DNA of 64,000 nt from Ptiloglossa arizonensis (lineage: Eukaryota; Arthropoda; Insecta; Hymenoptera; Colletidae), in NCBI RefSeq assembly GCF_051014685.1, contig NC_135056.1, positions 496,001 through 560,000 of the forward strand. Direction: 5' to 3'. Shown here piece after piece: positions 12,155 to 24,333 of this stretch. Every line of letters starts with the position of its first letter. Positions within the stretch are counted from its first letter, which is position 1. The notes under the pieces are model-generated. The model was not told the origin of the DNA. It made no database searches and worked only from the letters and a program-made list of their open reading frames with translations. Position numbers and translations under genes: made by a program.

Positions 12155-13379
12155 CGAATAACTAGAACGGCCTAGGGGAAAACTACTCATACCGTTGTGT
12201 TGGGGCGAGTTTCTACTTTCAGATGCAACAGAAACTTTGCGGATTGGTCAATCCGTTCGCGAGATATGGCAGTTTTGGGGTAAGAAACGCTTGAGAAACT
12301 CCAAATTTTCGCAGTTCTAATGCTCGAAACGAATAACTAGAACGGCTTAAGGGAAAACTACTCATACCATTGTAATCGGGCGAGCTTCTTCTTTCAGATG
12401 CAACAGAAATTTTGCGGATTGGTCAATCCGTTCGCGAGATATGGCAGTTTTGAGGTAAGAAACGCTTGAGAAACTCCAAATTTTCGCCGTTCTGATGCTC
12501 GAATCGAATAACCAGAACGGCCTAGGGGAAAACTACTCATACCAATGTAATCGGACGAGCTTCTACTTTCAGATGCAACAGAAATTTTGCGGATTGGTCA
12601 ATCCGTTCGCGAGATATGGCAGTTTTGAGGTAAGAAACGCTTGAGAAACTCCAAATTTTCGCAGTTCTGATGCTCGAAACGAATAACTAGAACGGCCTAG
12701 GGGAAAACTACTCATTCCGTTGTAATGGGGCGAGTTTCTACTTTTAGATGCAACAGAAACTTTGCGGATTGGTCAATCCGTTCGCGAGATATGGCAGTTT
12801 TGAGGCAAGAAACGCTTGAGAGACTCCAAACTTTCGCAGTTCTGATGCTCGAAACGAATAACTAGAACGGCCTAGGGGAAAACTACTCATACCGTTGTAA
12901 TGGGGCGAGTTTCTACTTTCAGATGCAACAGAAGCTTTGCGGATTGGTCAATCGGTTCGCGAGATATGGCAGTTTTGAGGTAAGAAACGTTTGAGAAACT
13001 CCAAATTTTCGCAGTTCTGATGCTCGAAACGAATAACTAGAACGGCCTAGGGGAAAACTACTCATACCGTTGTAATCGGGCTAGTTTCTACTTTCAGATG
13101 CGGGAGAAATTTTGCGGATTGGTCAATCCGTTCGCGAGATATAGCAGTTTTGATGTAAGAAACGCTTGAGAAACTCCAATTTTTCGCAGTTCTGATGCTC
13201 GAAGCGAATTACTAGAACGGCCTAGGGGAAGACTACTCATACCGTTGTAGTCGGGCGAGTTTCTACTTTCAGATGCAACAGAAATTTTGCGGATTGGTCA
13301 ATCCGTTCGCGAGATGTGGCAGTTTTGAGGTAAGAAACGCTTGAGAAACTCCAAATTTTCGCAGTTCTGATGCTCGAAC
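12155..13379. repeat. 7-monomer deletion derivative of the 10-mer HOR, 1,225 bp
   Basis: It follows the preceding unit at offset 1,750 bp up to about 13076, then at offset 1,225 bp. Exactly three monomers (525 bp, the equivalent of 11327-11851) are missing. The junction lies inside the shared CTCATACCGTTGTAAT, where GGGGCG on one side becomes CGGGCTAG on the other. The in-register loss is what unequal exchange between monomers produces. Confidence 0.88.
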
Positions 13380-14927
13380 CGAATAACTAGAACGGCCTAG
13401 GGGAAAACTACTCATACCGTTGTAATGGGGCGAGTTTCTACTTTCAGATGCAACAGAAACTTTGCGGATTGGTCAATCCGTTCGCGAGATATGGCAGTTT
13501 TGAGGTAAGAAACGCTTGAGAAACTCCAAACTTTCGCAGTTCTGATGCTCGACACGAATAACTAGAACGGCCTAGGGGAAAACTACTCATTCCGTTGTAA
13601 TGGGGCGAGTTTCTACTTTTAGATGCAACAGAAACTTTGCGGATTGGTCAATCCGTTCGCGAGATATGGCACTTTTGAGGTAAGAAACGCTTGAGAAACT
13701 CAAAATTTTCGCAGTTCTGATGCTCGAAACGAATAACTAGAACGGCCTAGGGGAAAACTACTCATACCGTTGTAATGGGGCGAGTTTCTACTTTCAGATG
13801 CAACAGAAACTTTGCGGATTGGTCAATCGGTTCGCGAGATATGGCAGTTTTGAGGTAAGAAACGCTTGAGAAACTCCAAATTTTCGCAGTTCTGATGCTC
13901 GAATCGAATAACTAGAACGGCCTAGGGGAAAACTACTCATACCGTTGTAATCGGGCGAGTTTCTACTTTCAGATGCGAGAGAAATTTTGCGGATTGGTCA
14001 ATCCGTTCGCGAGATATGGCAGTTTTGAGGTGAGAAACGCTTGAGAAACTCCAAATTTTCGCAGTTCTGATGCTCGAAACGAATAACTAGAACGGCCTAG
14101 GGGAAAACTACTCATACCGTTGTAATGGGGCGAGTTTCTACTCAGATGCGACAGAAACTTTGCGGATTGGTCAATCCGTTCGCGAGATGAGGCAGTTTTG
14201 AGGTAAGAAACGCTTGAGAAACTCAAAATTTTCGCAGTTCTGATGCTCGAAACGAATAACTAGAACGGCCTAGGGGAAAACTACTCGTACCGTTGTAACG
14301 GGGCGAGTTTCTACTTTCAGATGCAACAGAAACTTTGCGGATTGGTCAATCGGTTCGCGAGATATGGCAGTTTTGAGGTAAGAAACGCTTGAGAAACTCC
14401 AAATTTTCGCAGTTCTGATGCTCGAATCGAATAACTAGAACGGCCTAGGGGAAAACTACTCATACCGTTGTAATCGGGCGAGTTTCTACTTTCAGATGCG
14501 AGAGAAATTTTGCGGATTGGTCAATCCGTTCGCGAGATATGGCAGTTTTGAGGTGAGAAACGCTTGAGAAACTCCAAATTTTCGCAGTTCTGATGCTCGA
14601 AACGAATAACTAGAACGGCCTACGGGAAAACTACTCATACCGTTGTAATGGGGCGAGTTTCTACTTTCAGATTCGACAGAAACTTTGCGGATTGGTCAAT
14701 CCGTTCGCGAGATATGGCAGTTTTGAGGTAAGAAACGCTTGAGAAACTCCAAATTTTCGCAGTTCTGATGCTCGAAACGAATAACGAGAACGGCCTAGGG
14801 GAAAACTACTCATACCATTGTAATCGGGCGAGCTTCTTCTTTCAGATGCAACAGAAATTTTACGGATTGGTCAATCCGTTCGCGAGATATGGCAGTTTTG
14901 AGGTAAGAAACGCTCGAGAAACTCCAA
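13114..14927. repeat. 1.8-kb block copied at 20985-22798 (offset 7,871 bp)
   Basis: Both copies share GATATAGCAGTTTTGATG, the GAAGCGAATTAC/GAAGACTAC monomer, CGACACGAATAAC, the 2-bp-deleted CTACTCAG monomer (14141/22012), a CAGATTCGAC monomer and the CGCTCGAGAAACT monomer. The offset is 45 monomers minus 4 bp. The copies part at the CTCGAG monomer: 14.9 kb has AAATTTTCGC, 22.8 kb has the 1-bp-deleted AAATTTCGC. Confidence 0.88.
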
Positions 14928-15079
14928 ATTTTCGCAGTTCTAATGCTCGAAACGAATAACTAGAACGGCTTAAGGGAAAACTACTCATACCATTGTAATC
15001 GGGCGAGTTTCTACTTTCAGATGCAACAGAAACTTTGCGGATTGGTCAATCCGTTCGCGAGATATGGCAGTTTTGGGGA
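14928..15079. repeat. Junction monomer with GTTCTAATGCTCG / GGCTTAAGGG
   Basis: Immediately right of the 13.1-14.9 kb block the array switches to the TTCTAATGCTCG plus CGGCTTAAGGG type, also seen near 6.2, 7.1 and 8.65 kb. It carries CTTAAG in place of CCTAGG. Only satellite is present. Confidence 0.75.
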
Positions 15080-16674
15080 AAGAAACGCTTGAGAAACTCC
15101 AAATTTTCGCAGTTCTAATGCTCGAAACGAATAACTAGAACGGCTTAAGGGAAAACTACTCATACCATTGTAATCGGGCGAGCTTCTTCTTTCAGATGCA
15201 ACAGAAATTTTGCGGATTGGTCAATCCGTTCGCGAGATATGGCAGTTTTGAGGTAAGAAACGCTTGAGAAACTCCAAATTTTCGCCGTTCTGATGCTCGA
15301 ATCGAAAAACTAGAACGGCCTAGGGGAAAACTACTCATACCAATGTAATCGGACGAGCTTCTACTTTCAGATGCAACAGAAATTTTGCGGATTGGTCAAT
15401 CCGTTCGCCAGATATGGCAGTTTTGAGGTTAGAAACGCTTGAGAAACTCAAAATTTTCGCAGTTCTGATGCTCGAAACGAATAACTAGAACTGCTTAAGG
15501 GAAAACTAATCATACCATTGTAATCGGGCGATCTTCTTCTTTCAGATGCAACAGAAATTTTGCGGATTGGTCAATCCGTTCGCAAGATATGGCAGTTTTG
15601 AGGTAAGAAACGCTTGAGAAACTCAAAATTTTCGCTGTTCTGATGCTCGAAACGAATAACTAGAACGGCCTAGGGGAAAACTACTCATACCGTTGTAATG
15701 GGGCGAGTTTCTACTTTCAGATGCGACAGAAACTTTGCGGATTGGTCAATCCGTTCGCGAGATGTGGCAGTTTTGAGGTAAGAAACGCTTGAGAAACTCA
15801 AAATTTTCGCAGTTCTGATGCTCGAAAGGAATAACTAGAACGGCCTAGGGGAAAACTACTCATACCGTTGTGTTGGGGCGAGTTTCTACTTTCAGATGCA
15901 ACAGAAACTTTGCGGATTGGTCAATCCGTTCGCGAGATATGGCAGTTTTGGGGTAAGAAACGCTTGAGAAACTCCAAATTTTCGCAGTTCTAATGCTCGA
16001 AACGAATAACTAGAACGGCTTAAGGGAAAACTACTCATACCATTGTAATCGGGCGAGCTTCTTCTTTCAGATGCAACAGAAATTTTGCGGATTGGTCAAT
16101 CCGTTCGCGAGATATGGCAGTTTTGAGGTAAGAAACGCTTGAGAAACTCCAAATTTTCGCCGTTCTGATGCTCGAATCGAATAACTAGAACGGCCTAGGG
16201 GAAAACTACTCATACCAATGTAATCGGACGAGCTTCTACTTTCAGATGCAACAGAAATTTTGCGGATTGGTCAATCCGTTCGCCAGATATGGCAGTTTTG
16301 AGGTTAGAAACGCTTGAGAAACTCAAAATTTTCGCAGTTCTGATGCTCGAAACGAATAACTAGAACTGCTTAAGGGAAAACTAATCATACCATTGTAATC
16401 GGGCGATCTTCTTCTTTCAGATGCAACAGAAATTTTGCGGATTGGTCAATCCGTTCGCGAGATATGGCAGTTTTGAGGTAAGAAACGCTTGAGAAACTCA
16501 AAATTTTCGCTGTTCTGATGCTCGAAACGAATAACTAGAACGGCCTAGGAGAAAACTACTCATACCGTTGTAATGGGGCGAGTTTCTACTTTCAGATGCG
16601 ACAGAAACTTTGCGGATTGGTCAATCCGTTCGCGAGATGTGGCAGTTTTGAGGTAAGAAACGCTTGAGAAACTC
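15080..16674. repeat. 5-monomer tandem duplication, 875 bp spacing
   Basis: Bases 15080-15799 match 15955-16674 at exactly 875 bp, with markers TTCGCCGTTC (15286/16161), CATACCAATG and CGCCAGATATGG in order. The left copy opens beside TTTTGGGGAA (15071) and the right beside TTTTGGGGTA (15946). The monomer order repeats that of 7.0-9.2 kb (offset about 6,470 bp), so this is an older module duplicated again. Confidence 0.85.
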
Positions 16675-18626
16675 CAAATTTTCGCAGTTCTGATGCTCGA
16701 ATCGAATAACTAGAACGGCCTAGGGGAAAACTACTCATACCGTTGTAATCGGGCGAGTTTCTGCTTTCAGATGCCAGAGAAATTTTGCGGATTGGTCAAT
16801 CCGTTCGCCAGATATGGCAGTTTTGAAGTTAGAAACGCTTGAGAAACTCAAAATTTTCGCAGTTCTGATGCTCGAAACGAATAACTAGAACTGCTTAAGG
16901 GAAAACTAATCATACCATTGTAATCGGGCGATCTTCTTCTTTCAGATGCAACAGAAATTTTGCGGATTGGTCAATCCGTTCGCGAGATATGGCAGTTTTG
17001 AGGTAAGAAACGCTTGAGAAACTCCAAACTTTCGCAGTTCTGATGCTCGAAACGAATAACTAGAACGGCCTAGGGGAAAACTACTCATACCGTTGTAACG
17101 GGGCGAGTTTCTACTTTCAGATGCGACAGAAACTTTGCGGATTTGTCAATCCGTTCGCGAGATGGGGCAGTTTTGAGGTAAGACACGCTTGAGAAACTCC
17201 AAATTTTCGCAGTTCTTATGCTCGAATCGAATAACTAGAACGGCCTAGGGGAAAACTACTCATACCGTTGTAATCAGGCAAGTTTCTACTTTCAGATGCG
17301 AGAGAAATTTTGCGGATTGGTCAATCCGTTCGCGAGATATGGCAGTTTTGAGGTAAGAAACGCTTGAGAAACTCCAAATTTTCGCAGTTCTGATGCTCGA
17401 AACGAATAACTAGAACGGCCTAGGGGAAAACTACTCATACCGTTGTAATGGGGCGAGTTTCTACTTTCAGATGCGACAGAAACTTTGCGGATTGGTCAAT
17501 CCGTTCGCGAGATGTGGCAGTTTTGAGGTAAGAAACGCTTGAGAAACTCAAAATTTTCGCAGTTCTGATGCTCGAAACGAATAACTAGAACGGCCTAGGG
17601 GAAAACTACTCATACCAATGTAATCGGACGAGCTTCTACTTTCAGATGCAACAGAAATTTTGCGGATTGGTCAATCCGTTCGCCAGATATGGCAGTTTTG
17701 AGGTTAGAAACGCTTGAGAAACTCAAAATTTTCGCAGTTCTGATGCTCGAAACGAATAACTAGAACTGCTTAAGGGAAAACTAATCATACCATTGTAATC
17801 GGGCGATCTTCTTCTTTCAGATGCAACAGAAATTTTGCGGATTGGTCAATCCGTTCGCGAGATATGGCAGTTTTGAGGTAAGAAACGCTTGAGAAACTCA
17901 AAATTTTCGCTGTTCTGATGCTCGAAACGAATAACTAGAACGGCCTAGGGGAAAACTACTCATACCGTTGTAATGGGGCGAGTTTCTACTTTCAGATGCG
18001 ACAGAAACTTTGCGGATTGGTCAATCCGTTCGCGAGATGTGGCAGTTTTGAGGTAAGAAACGCTTGAGAAACTCCAAATTTTCGCATTTCTGATGCTCGA
18101 ATCGAATAACTAGAACGGCCTAGGGGAAAACTACTCATACCGTTGTAATCGGGCGAGTTTCTGCTTTCAGATGCCAGAGAAATTTTGCGGATTGGTCAAT
18201 CCGTTCGCCAGATATGGCAGTTTTGAAGTTAGAAACGCTTGAGAAACTCAAAATTTTCGCAGTTCTGATGCTCGAAACGAATAACTAGAACTGCTTAAGG
18301 GAAAACTAATCATACCATTGTAATCGGGCGATCTTCTTCTTTCAGATGCAACAGAAATTTTGCGGATTGGTCAATCCGTTCGCGAGATATGGCAGTTTTG
18401 AGGTAAGAAACGCTTGAGAAACTCCAAACTTTCGCAGTTCTGATGCTCGAAACGAATAACTAGAACGGCCTAGGGGAAAACTACTCATACCGTTGTAACG
18501 GGGCGAGTTTCTACTTTCAGATGCGACAGAAACTTTGCGGATTTGTCAATCCGTTCGCGAGATGGGGCAGTTTTGAGGTAAGACACGCTTGAGAAACTCC
18601 AAATTTTCGCAGTTCTGATGCTCGAA
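16188..18626. repeat. 8-monomer HOR, 1,400 bp, one full and one truncated copy
   Basis: Bases 16188-17226 match 17588-18626 at exactly 1,400 bp. Markers are CATACCAATG, the CTGCTTTCAGATGCCAGAG monomer, ACCGTTGTAACGGGG and GATGGGGCAG with GTAAGACACGC (17164/18564). The last two are hallmarks of the 8-mer at 1.9-4.7 kb, so this is the same HOR lineage displaced by about 14 kb. A substitution (AGTTCTTATG against AGTTCTGATG near 17216) separates the copies. Confidence 0.87.
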
Positions 18627-19055
18627 ACGAATAACTAGAACGGCCTAGGGGAAAACTACTCATACCGTTGTAATGGGGCGAGTTTCTACTTTCAGATGCG
18701 ACAGAAACTTTGCGGATTGGTCAATCCGTTCGCGAGATGTGGCAGTTTTGAGGTAAGAAACGCTTGAGAAACTCAAAATTTTCGCAGTTCTGATGCTCGA
18801 AACGAATAACTAGAACGGCCTAGGGGAAAACTACTCATACCGTTGTAATGGGGCGAGTTTCTACTTTCAGATGCAACAGAAACTTTGCGGATTGGTCAAT
18901 CGGTTCGCGAGATATGGCAGTTTTGAGGTAAGAAACGCTTGAGAAACTCCAAATTTTCGCAGTTCTGATGCTCGAATCGAATAACTAGAACGGCCTAGGG
19001 GAAAACTACTCATACCGTTGTAATCGGGCGAGTTTCTACTTTCAGATGCGAGAGA

Positions 19056-22000
19056 AATTTTGCGGATTGGTCAATCCGTTCGCGAGATATGGCAGTTTTG
19101 CGGTGAGAAACGCTTGAGAAACTCCAAATTTTCGCAGTTCTGATGCTCGAAACGAATAACTAGAACGGCCTAGGGGAAAACTACTCATACCGTTGTAATG
19201 GGGCGAGTTTCTACTCAGATGCGACAGAAACTTTGCGGATTGGTCAATCCGTTCGCGAGATGAGGCAGTTTTGAGGTAAGAAACGCTTGAGAAACACAAA
19301 ATTTTCGCAGTTCTGATGCTCGAAACGAATAACTAGAACGGCCTAGGGGAAAACTACTCGTACCGTTGTAATGGGGCGAGTTTCTACTTTCAGATGCGAC
19401 AGAAACTTTGCTTATTGGTCAAACCGTTCGCGAGATAAGGCAGTTTTGAGGTAAGAAACGCTTGAGAAACTCAAAGTTTTCGCAGTTCTGATGCTCGAAA
19501 CGAATAACTAGAACGGCCTAGGGGAAAACTACTCATACCGTTGTGTTGGGGCGAGTTTCTACTTTCAGATGCAACAGAAACTTTGCGGATTGGTCAATCC
19601 GTTCGCGAGATATGGCAGTTTTGGGGTAAGAAACGCTTGAGAAACTCCAAATTTTCGCAGTTCTGATGCTCGAAACGAATAACTAGAACGGCTTAAGGGA
19701 AAACTACTCATACCATTGTAATCGGGCGAGCTTCTTCTTTCAGATGCAACAGAAATTTTGCGGATTGGTCAATCCGTTCGCGAGATATGGCAGTTTTGAG
19801 GTAAGAAACGCTTGAGAAACTCCAAATTTTCGCCGTTCTGATGCTCGAATCGAATAACCAGAACGGCCTAGGGGAAAACTACTCATACCAATGTAATCGG
19901 ACGAGCTTCTACTTTCAGATGCAACAGAAATTTTGCGGATTGGTCAATCCGTTCGCGAGATATGGCAGTTTTGAGGTAAGAAACGCTTGAGAAACTCCAA
20001 ATTTTCGCAGTTCTGATGCTCGAAACGAATAACTAGAACGGCCTAGGGGAAAACTACTCATTCCGTTGTAATGGGGCGAGTTTCTACTTTCAGATGCAAC
20101 AGAAACTTTGCGGATTGGTCAATCCGTTCGCGAGATATGGCAGTTTTGAGGCAAGAAACGCTTGAGAGACTCCAAACTTTCGCAGTTCTGATGCTCGAAA
20201 CGAATAACTAGAACGGCCTAGGGGAAAACTACTCATACCGTTGTAATGGGGCGAGTTTCTACTTTCAGATGCAACAGAAGCTTTGCGGATTGGTCAATCG
20301 GTTCGCGAGATATGGCAGTTTTGAGGTAAGAAACGTTTGAGAAACTCCAAATTTTCGCAGTTCTGATGCTCGAAACGAATAACTAGAACGGCCTAGGGGA
20401 AAACTACTCATACCGTTGTAATGGGGCGAGTTTCTACTTTCAGATGCGACAGAAACTTTGCTTATTGGTCAAACCGTTCGCGAGATAAGGCAGTTTTGAG
20501 GTAAGAAACGCTTGAGAAACTCCAAATTTTCGCAGTTCTGATGCTCAAAACGAATAACTAGAACGGCCTACGGGAAAACTACTCATGCCGTTGTAATGGG
20601 GCGAGTTTCTACTTTCAGATTCGACAGAAACTTTGCGGATTGGTCAATCCGTTCGCGAGATATGGCAGTTTTGAGGTAAGAAACGCTTGAGAAACTCCAA
20701 ATTTTCGCAGTTCTGATGCTCGAAACGAATAACGAGAACGGCCTAGGGGAAAACTACTCATACCATTGTAATCGGGCGAGCTTCTTCTTTCAGATGCAAC
20801 AGAAATTTTGCGGATTGGTCTATCCGTTCGCGAGATATGGCAGTTTTGAGGTAAGAAACGCTTGAGAAACTCCAAATTTTCGCAGTTCTGATGCTCGAAA
20901 CGAATAACGAGAACGGCCTAGGGGAAAACTACTCATACCATTGTAATCGGGCGAGCTTCTTCTTTCAGATGCAACAGAAATTTTACGGATTGGTCAATCC
21001 GTTCGCGAGATATAGCAGTTTTGATGTAAGAAACGCTTGAGAAACTCCAATTTTTCGCAGTTCTGATGCTCGAAGCGAATTACTAGAACGGCCTAGGGGA
21101 AGACTACTCATACCGTTGTAGTCGGGCGAGTTTCTACTTTCAGATGCAACAGAAATTTTGCGGATTGGTCAATCCGTTCGCGAGATGTGGCAGTTTTGAG
21201 GTAAGAAACGCTTGAGAAACTCCAAATTTTCGCAGTTCTGATGCTCGAACCGAATAACTAGAACGGCCTAGGGGAAAACTACTCATACCGTTGTAATGGG
21301 GCGAGTTTCTACTTTCAGATGCAACAGAAACTTTGCGGATTGGTCAATCCGTTCGCGAGATATGGCAGTTTTGAGGTAAGAAACGCTTGAGAAACTCCAA
21401 ACTTTCGCAGTTCTGATGCTCGACACGAATAACTAGAACGGCCTAGGGGAAAACTACTCATTCCGTTGTAATGGGGCGAGTTTCTACTTTTAGATGCAAC
21501 AGAAACTTTGCGGATTGGTCAATCCGTTCGCGAGATATGGCAGTTTTGAGGTAAGAAACGCTTGAGAAACTCAAAATTTTCGCAGTTCTGATGCTCGAAA
21601 CGAATAACTAGAACGGCCTAGGGGAAAACTACTCATACCGTTGTAATGGGGCGAGTTTCTACTTTCAGATGCAACAGAAACTTTGCGGATTGGTCAATCG
21701 GTTCGCGAGATATGGCAGTTTTGAGGTAAGAAACGCTTGAGAAACTCCAAATTTTCGCAGTTCTGATGCTCGAATCGAATAACTAGAACGGCCTAGGGGA
21801 AAACTACTCATACCGTTGTAATCGGGCGAGTTTCTACTTTCAGATGCGAGAGAAATTTTGCGGATTGGTCAATCCGTTCGCGAGATATGGCAGTTTTGAG
21901 GTGAGAAACGCTTGAGAAACTCCAAATTTTCGCAGTTCTGATGCTCGAAACGAATAACTAGAACGGCCTAGGGGAAAACTACTCATACCGTTGTAATGGG

Positions 22001-22798
22001 GCGAGTTTCTACTCAGATGCGACAGAAACTTTGCGGATTGGTCAATCCGTTCGCGAGATGAGGCAGTTTTGAGGTAAGAAACGCTTGAGAAACTCAAAAT
22101 TTTCGCAGTTCTGATGCTCGAAACGAATAACTAGAACGGCCTAGGGGAAAACTACTCGTACCGTTGTAACGGGGCGAGTTTCTACTTTCAGATGCAACAG
22201 AAACTTTGCGGATTGGTCAATCGGTTCGCGAGATATGGCAGTTTTGAGGTAAGAAACGCTTGAGAAACTCCAAATTTTCGCAGTTCTGATGCTCGAATCG
22301 AATAACTAGAACGGCCTAGGGGAAAACTACTCATACCGTTGTAATCGGGCGAGTTTCTACTTTCAGATGCGAGAGATATTTTGCGGATTGGTCAATCCGT
22401 TCGCGAGATATGGCAGTTTTGAGGTGAGAAACGCTTGAGAAACTCCAAATTTTCGCAGTTCTGATGCTCGAAACGAATAACTAGAACGGCCTACGGGAAA
22501 ACTACTCATACCGTTGTAATGGGGCGAGTTTCTACTTTCAGATTCGACAGAAACTTTGCGGATTGGTCAATCCGTTCGCGAGATATGGCAGTTTTGAGGT
22601 AAGAAACGCTTGAGAAACTCCAAATTTTCGCAGTTCTGATGCTCGAAACGAATAACGAGAACGGCCTAGGGGAAAACTACTCATACCATTGTAATCGGGC
22701 GAGCTTCTTCTTTCAGATGCAACAGAAATTTTACGGATTGGTCAATCCGTTCGCGAGATATGGCAGTTTTGAGGTAAGAAACGCTCGAGAAACTCCAA
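19056..22798. repeat. Contracted long-range copy of 9.6-14.9 kb
   Basis: Three collinear blocks match the upstream region in order: 19056-19392 (offset 9,446), 19501-20896 (offset 9,096) and 20985-22798 (offset 7,871). The offset falls at each junction because monomers present upstream are absent here: about 350 bp at the first junction and 1,225 bp at the second. One monomer near 20906-20984 differs from its counterpart although register is kept, which looks like a local conversion patch. The source spans 5.3 kb and the copy 3.7 kb. Confidence 0.85.
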
Positions 22799-24333
22799 AT
22801 TTCGCAGTTCTGATGCTCGAAACGAATAACTAGAACGGCCTAGGGGAAAACTACTCATACCGTTGTAATGGGGCGAGTTTCTACTTTCAGATGCGACAGA
22901 AACTTTGCGAATTTGTCAATCCGTTCGCGAGATGTGGCAGTTTTGAGGTAAGAAACGCTTGAGAAACTACAAATTTTCGCAGTTCTGATGCTCGAAACGA
23001 ATAACTAGAACGGCCTACGGGAAAACTACTCATACCGTTGTAATGGGGCGAGTTTCTACTTTCAGATGCAACAGAAACTTTGCGGATTGGTCAATCGGTT
23101 CGCGAGATATGGCAGTTTTGAGGTAAGAAACGTTTGAGAAACTCCAAATTTTCGCAGTTCTGATGCTCGAAACGAATAACTAGAACGGCCTAGGGGAAAA
23201 CTACTCATACCGTTGTAATGGGGCGAGTTTCTACTTTCAGATGCGACAGAAACTTTGCTTATTAGTCAAACCGTTCGCGAGATATGGCAGTTTTGAGGTA
23301 AGAAACGCTTGAGAAACTCCAAATTTTCGCAGTTCTGATGCTCGAAACGAATAACTAGAACGGCCTACGGGAAAACTACTCATACCGTTGTAATGGGGCG
23401 AGTTTCTACTTTCAGATTCGACAGAAACTTTGCGGATTTGTCAATCCGTTCGCGAGATGTGGCAGTTTTGAAGTAAGAAACGCTTGAGAAACTCCAAATT
23501 TTCGCAGTTCTGATGCTCGAAACGAATAACTAGAACGGCCTAGGGGAAAACTACTCATACCGTTGTAATGGGGCGAGTTTCTACTTTCAGATGCGACAGA
23601 AACTTTGCTTATTGGTCAAACCGTTCGCGAGATAAGGCAGTTTTGAGGTAAGAAACGCTTGAGAAACTCCAAATTTTCGCAGTTCTGATGCTCGAAACGA
23701 ATAACTAGAACGGCCTAGGGGAAAACTACTCATACCGTTGTAATGGGGCGAGTTTCTACTTTCAGATGCGACAGAAACTTTGCTTATTGGTCAAACCGTT
23801 CGCGAGATAAGGCAGTTTTGAGGTAAGAAACGCTTGAGAAACTCCAAATTTTCGCAGTTCTGATGCTCGAAACGAATAACTAGAACGGCCTACGGGAAAA
23901 CTACTCATACCGTTGTAATGGGGCGAGTTTCTACTTTCAGATTCGACAGAAACTTTGCGGATTGGTCAATCCGTTCGCGAGATATGGCAGTTTAGAGGTA
24001 AGAAACGCTTGAGAAACTCCAAATTTTCGCAGTTCTGATGCTCGAAACGAATAACGAGAACGGCCTAGGGGAAAACTACTCATACCATTGTAATCGGGCG
24101 AGCTTCTTCTTTCAGATGCAATAGAAATTTTACGGATTGGTCAATCCGTTCGCGAGATATGGCAGTTTTGCGGTAAGAAACGCTCGAGAAACTCCAAATT
24201 TCGCAGTTCTGATGCTCGAAACGAATAACTAGAACGGCCTAGGGGAAAACTACTCATACCGTTGTAATGGGGCGAGTTTCTACTTTCAGATGCGACAGAA
24301 ACTTTGCGAATTTGTCAATCCGTTCGCGAGATG
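22799..24333. repeat. Monomers between the long-range copy and the 16-mer HOR
   Basis: Only satellite is present: mixed monomers including several TTGCTTATTGG/ATAAGGCAG and CAGATTCGAC types, and the 1-bp-deleted AAATTTCGC monomer at 24196 (the first is at 22797). An 8-mer spacing (1,399 bp) links the two deleted monomers and their flanks. Confidence 0.75.

Larger units (their letters stand above)
5221..22020. repeat. Five 2-bp-deleted monomers (CTACTCAG)
   Basis: At about 5221, 9768, 14141, 19214 and 22012 the usual CTACTTTCAG reads CTACTCAG. Every one is followed by the same private GCGAGATGAGGCAG, so they are descendants of one founder monomer, not repeated slippage. They are confined to 5-22 kb and absent from the rest of the window. 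Confidence 0.92.

Noticed and set aside
14768..14959. Plus-strand open frames of 63-64 codons (also 22639-22833, 32258-32452, 53418-53612).
   Set aside because: They appear only where AATAACGAG replaces AATAACTAG and removes a stop. This is a chance effect of one monomer variant.
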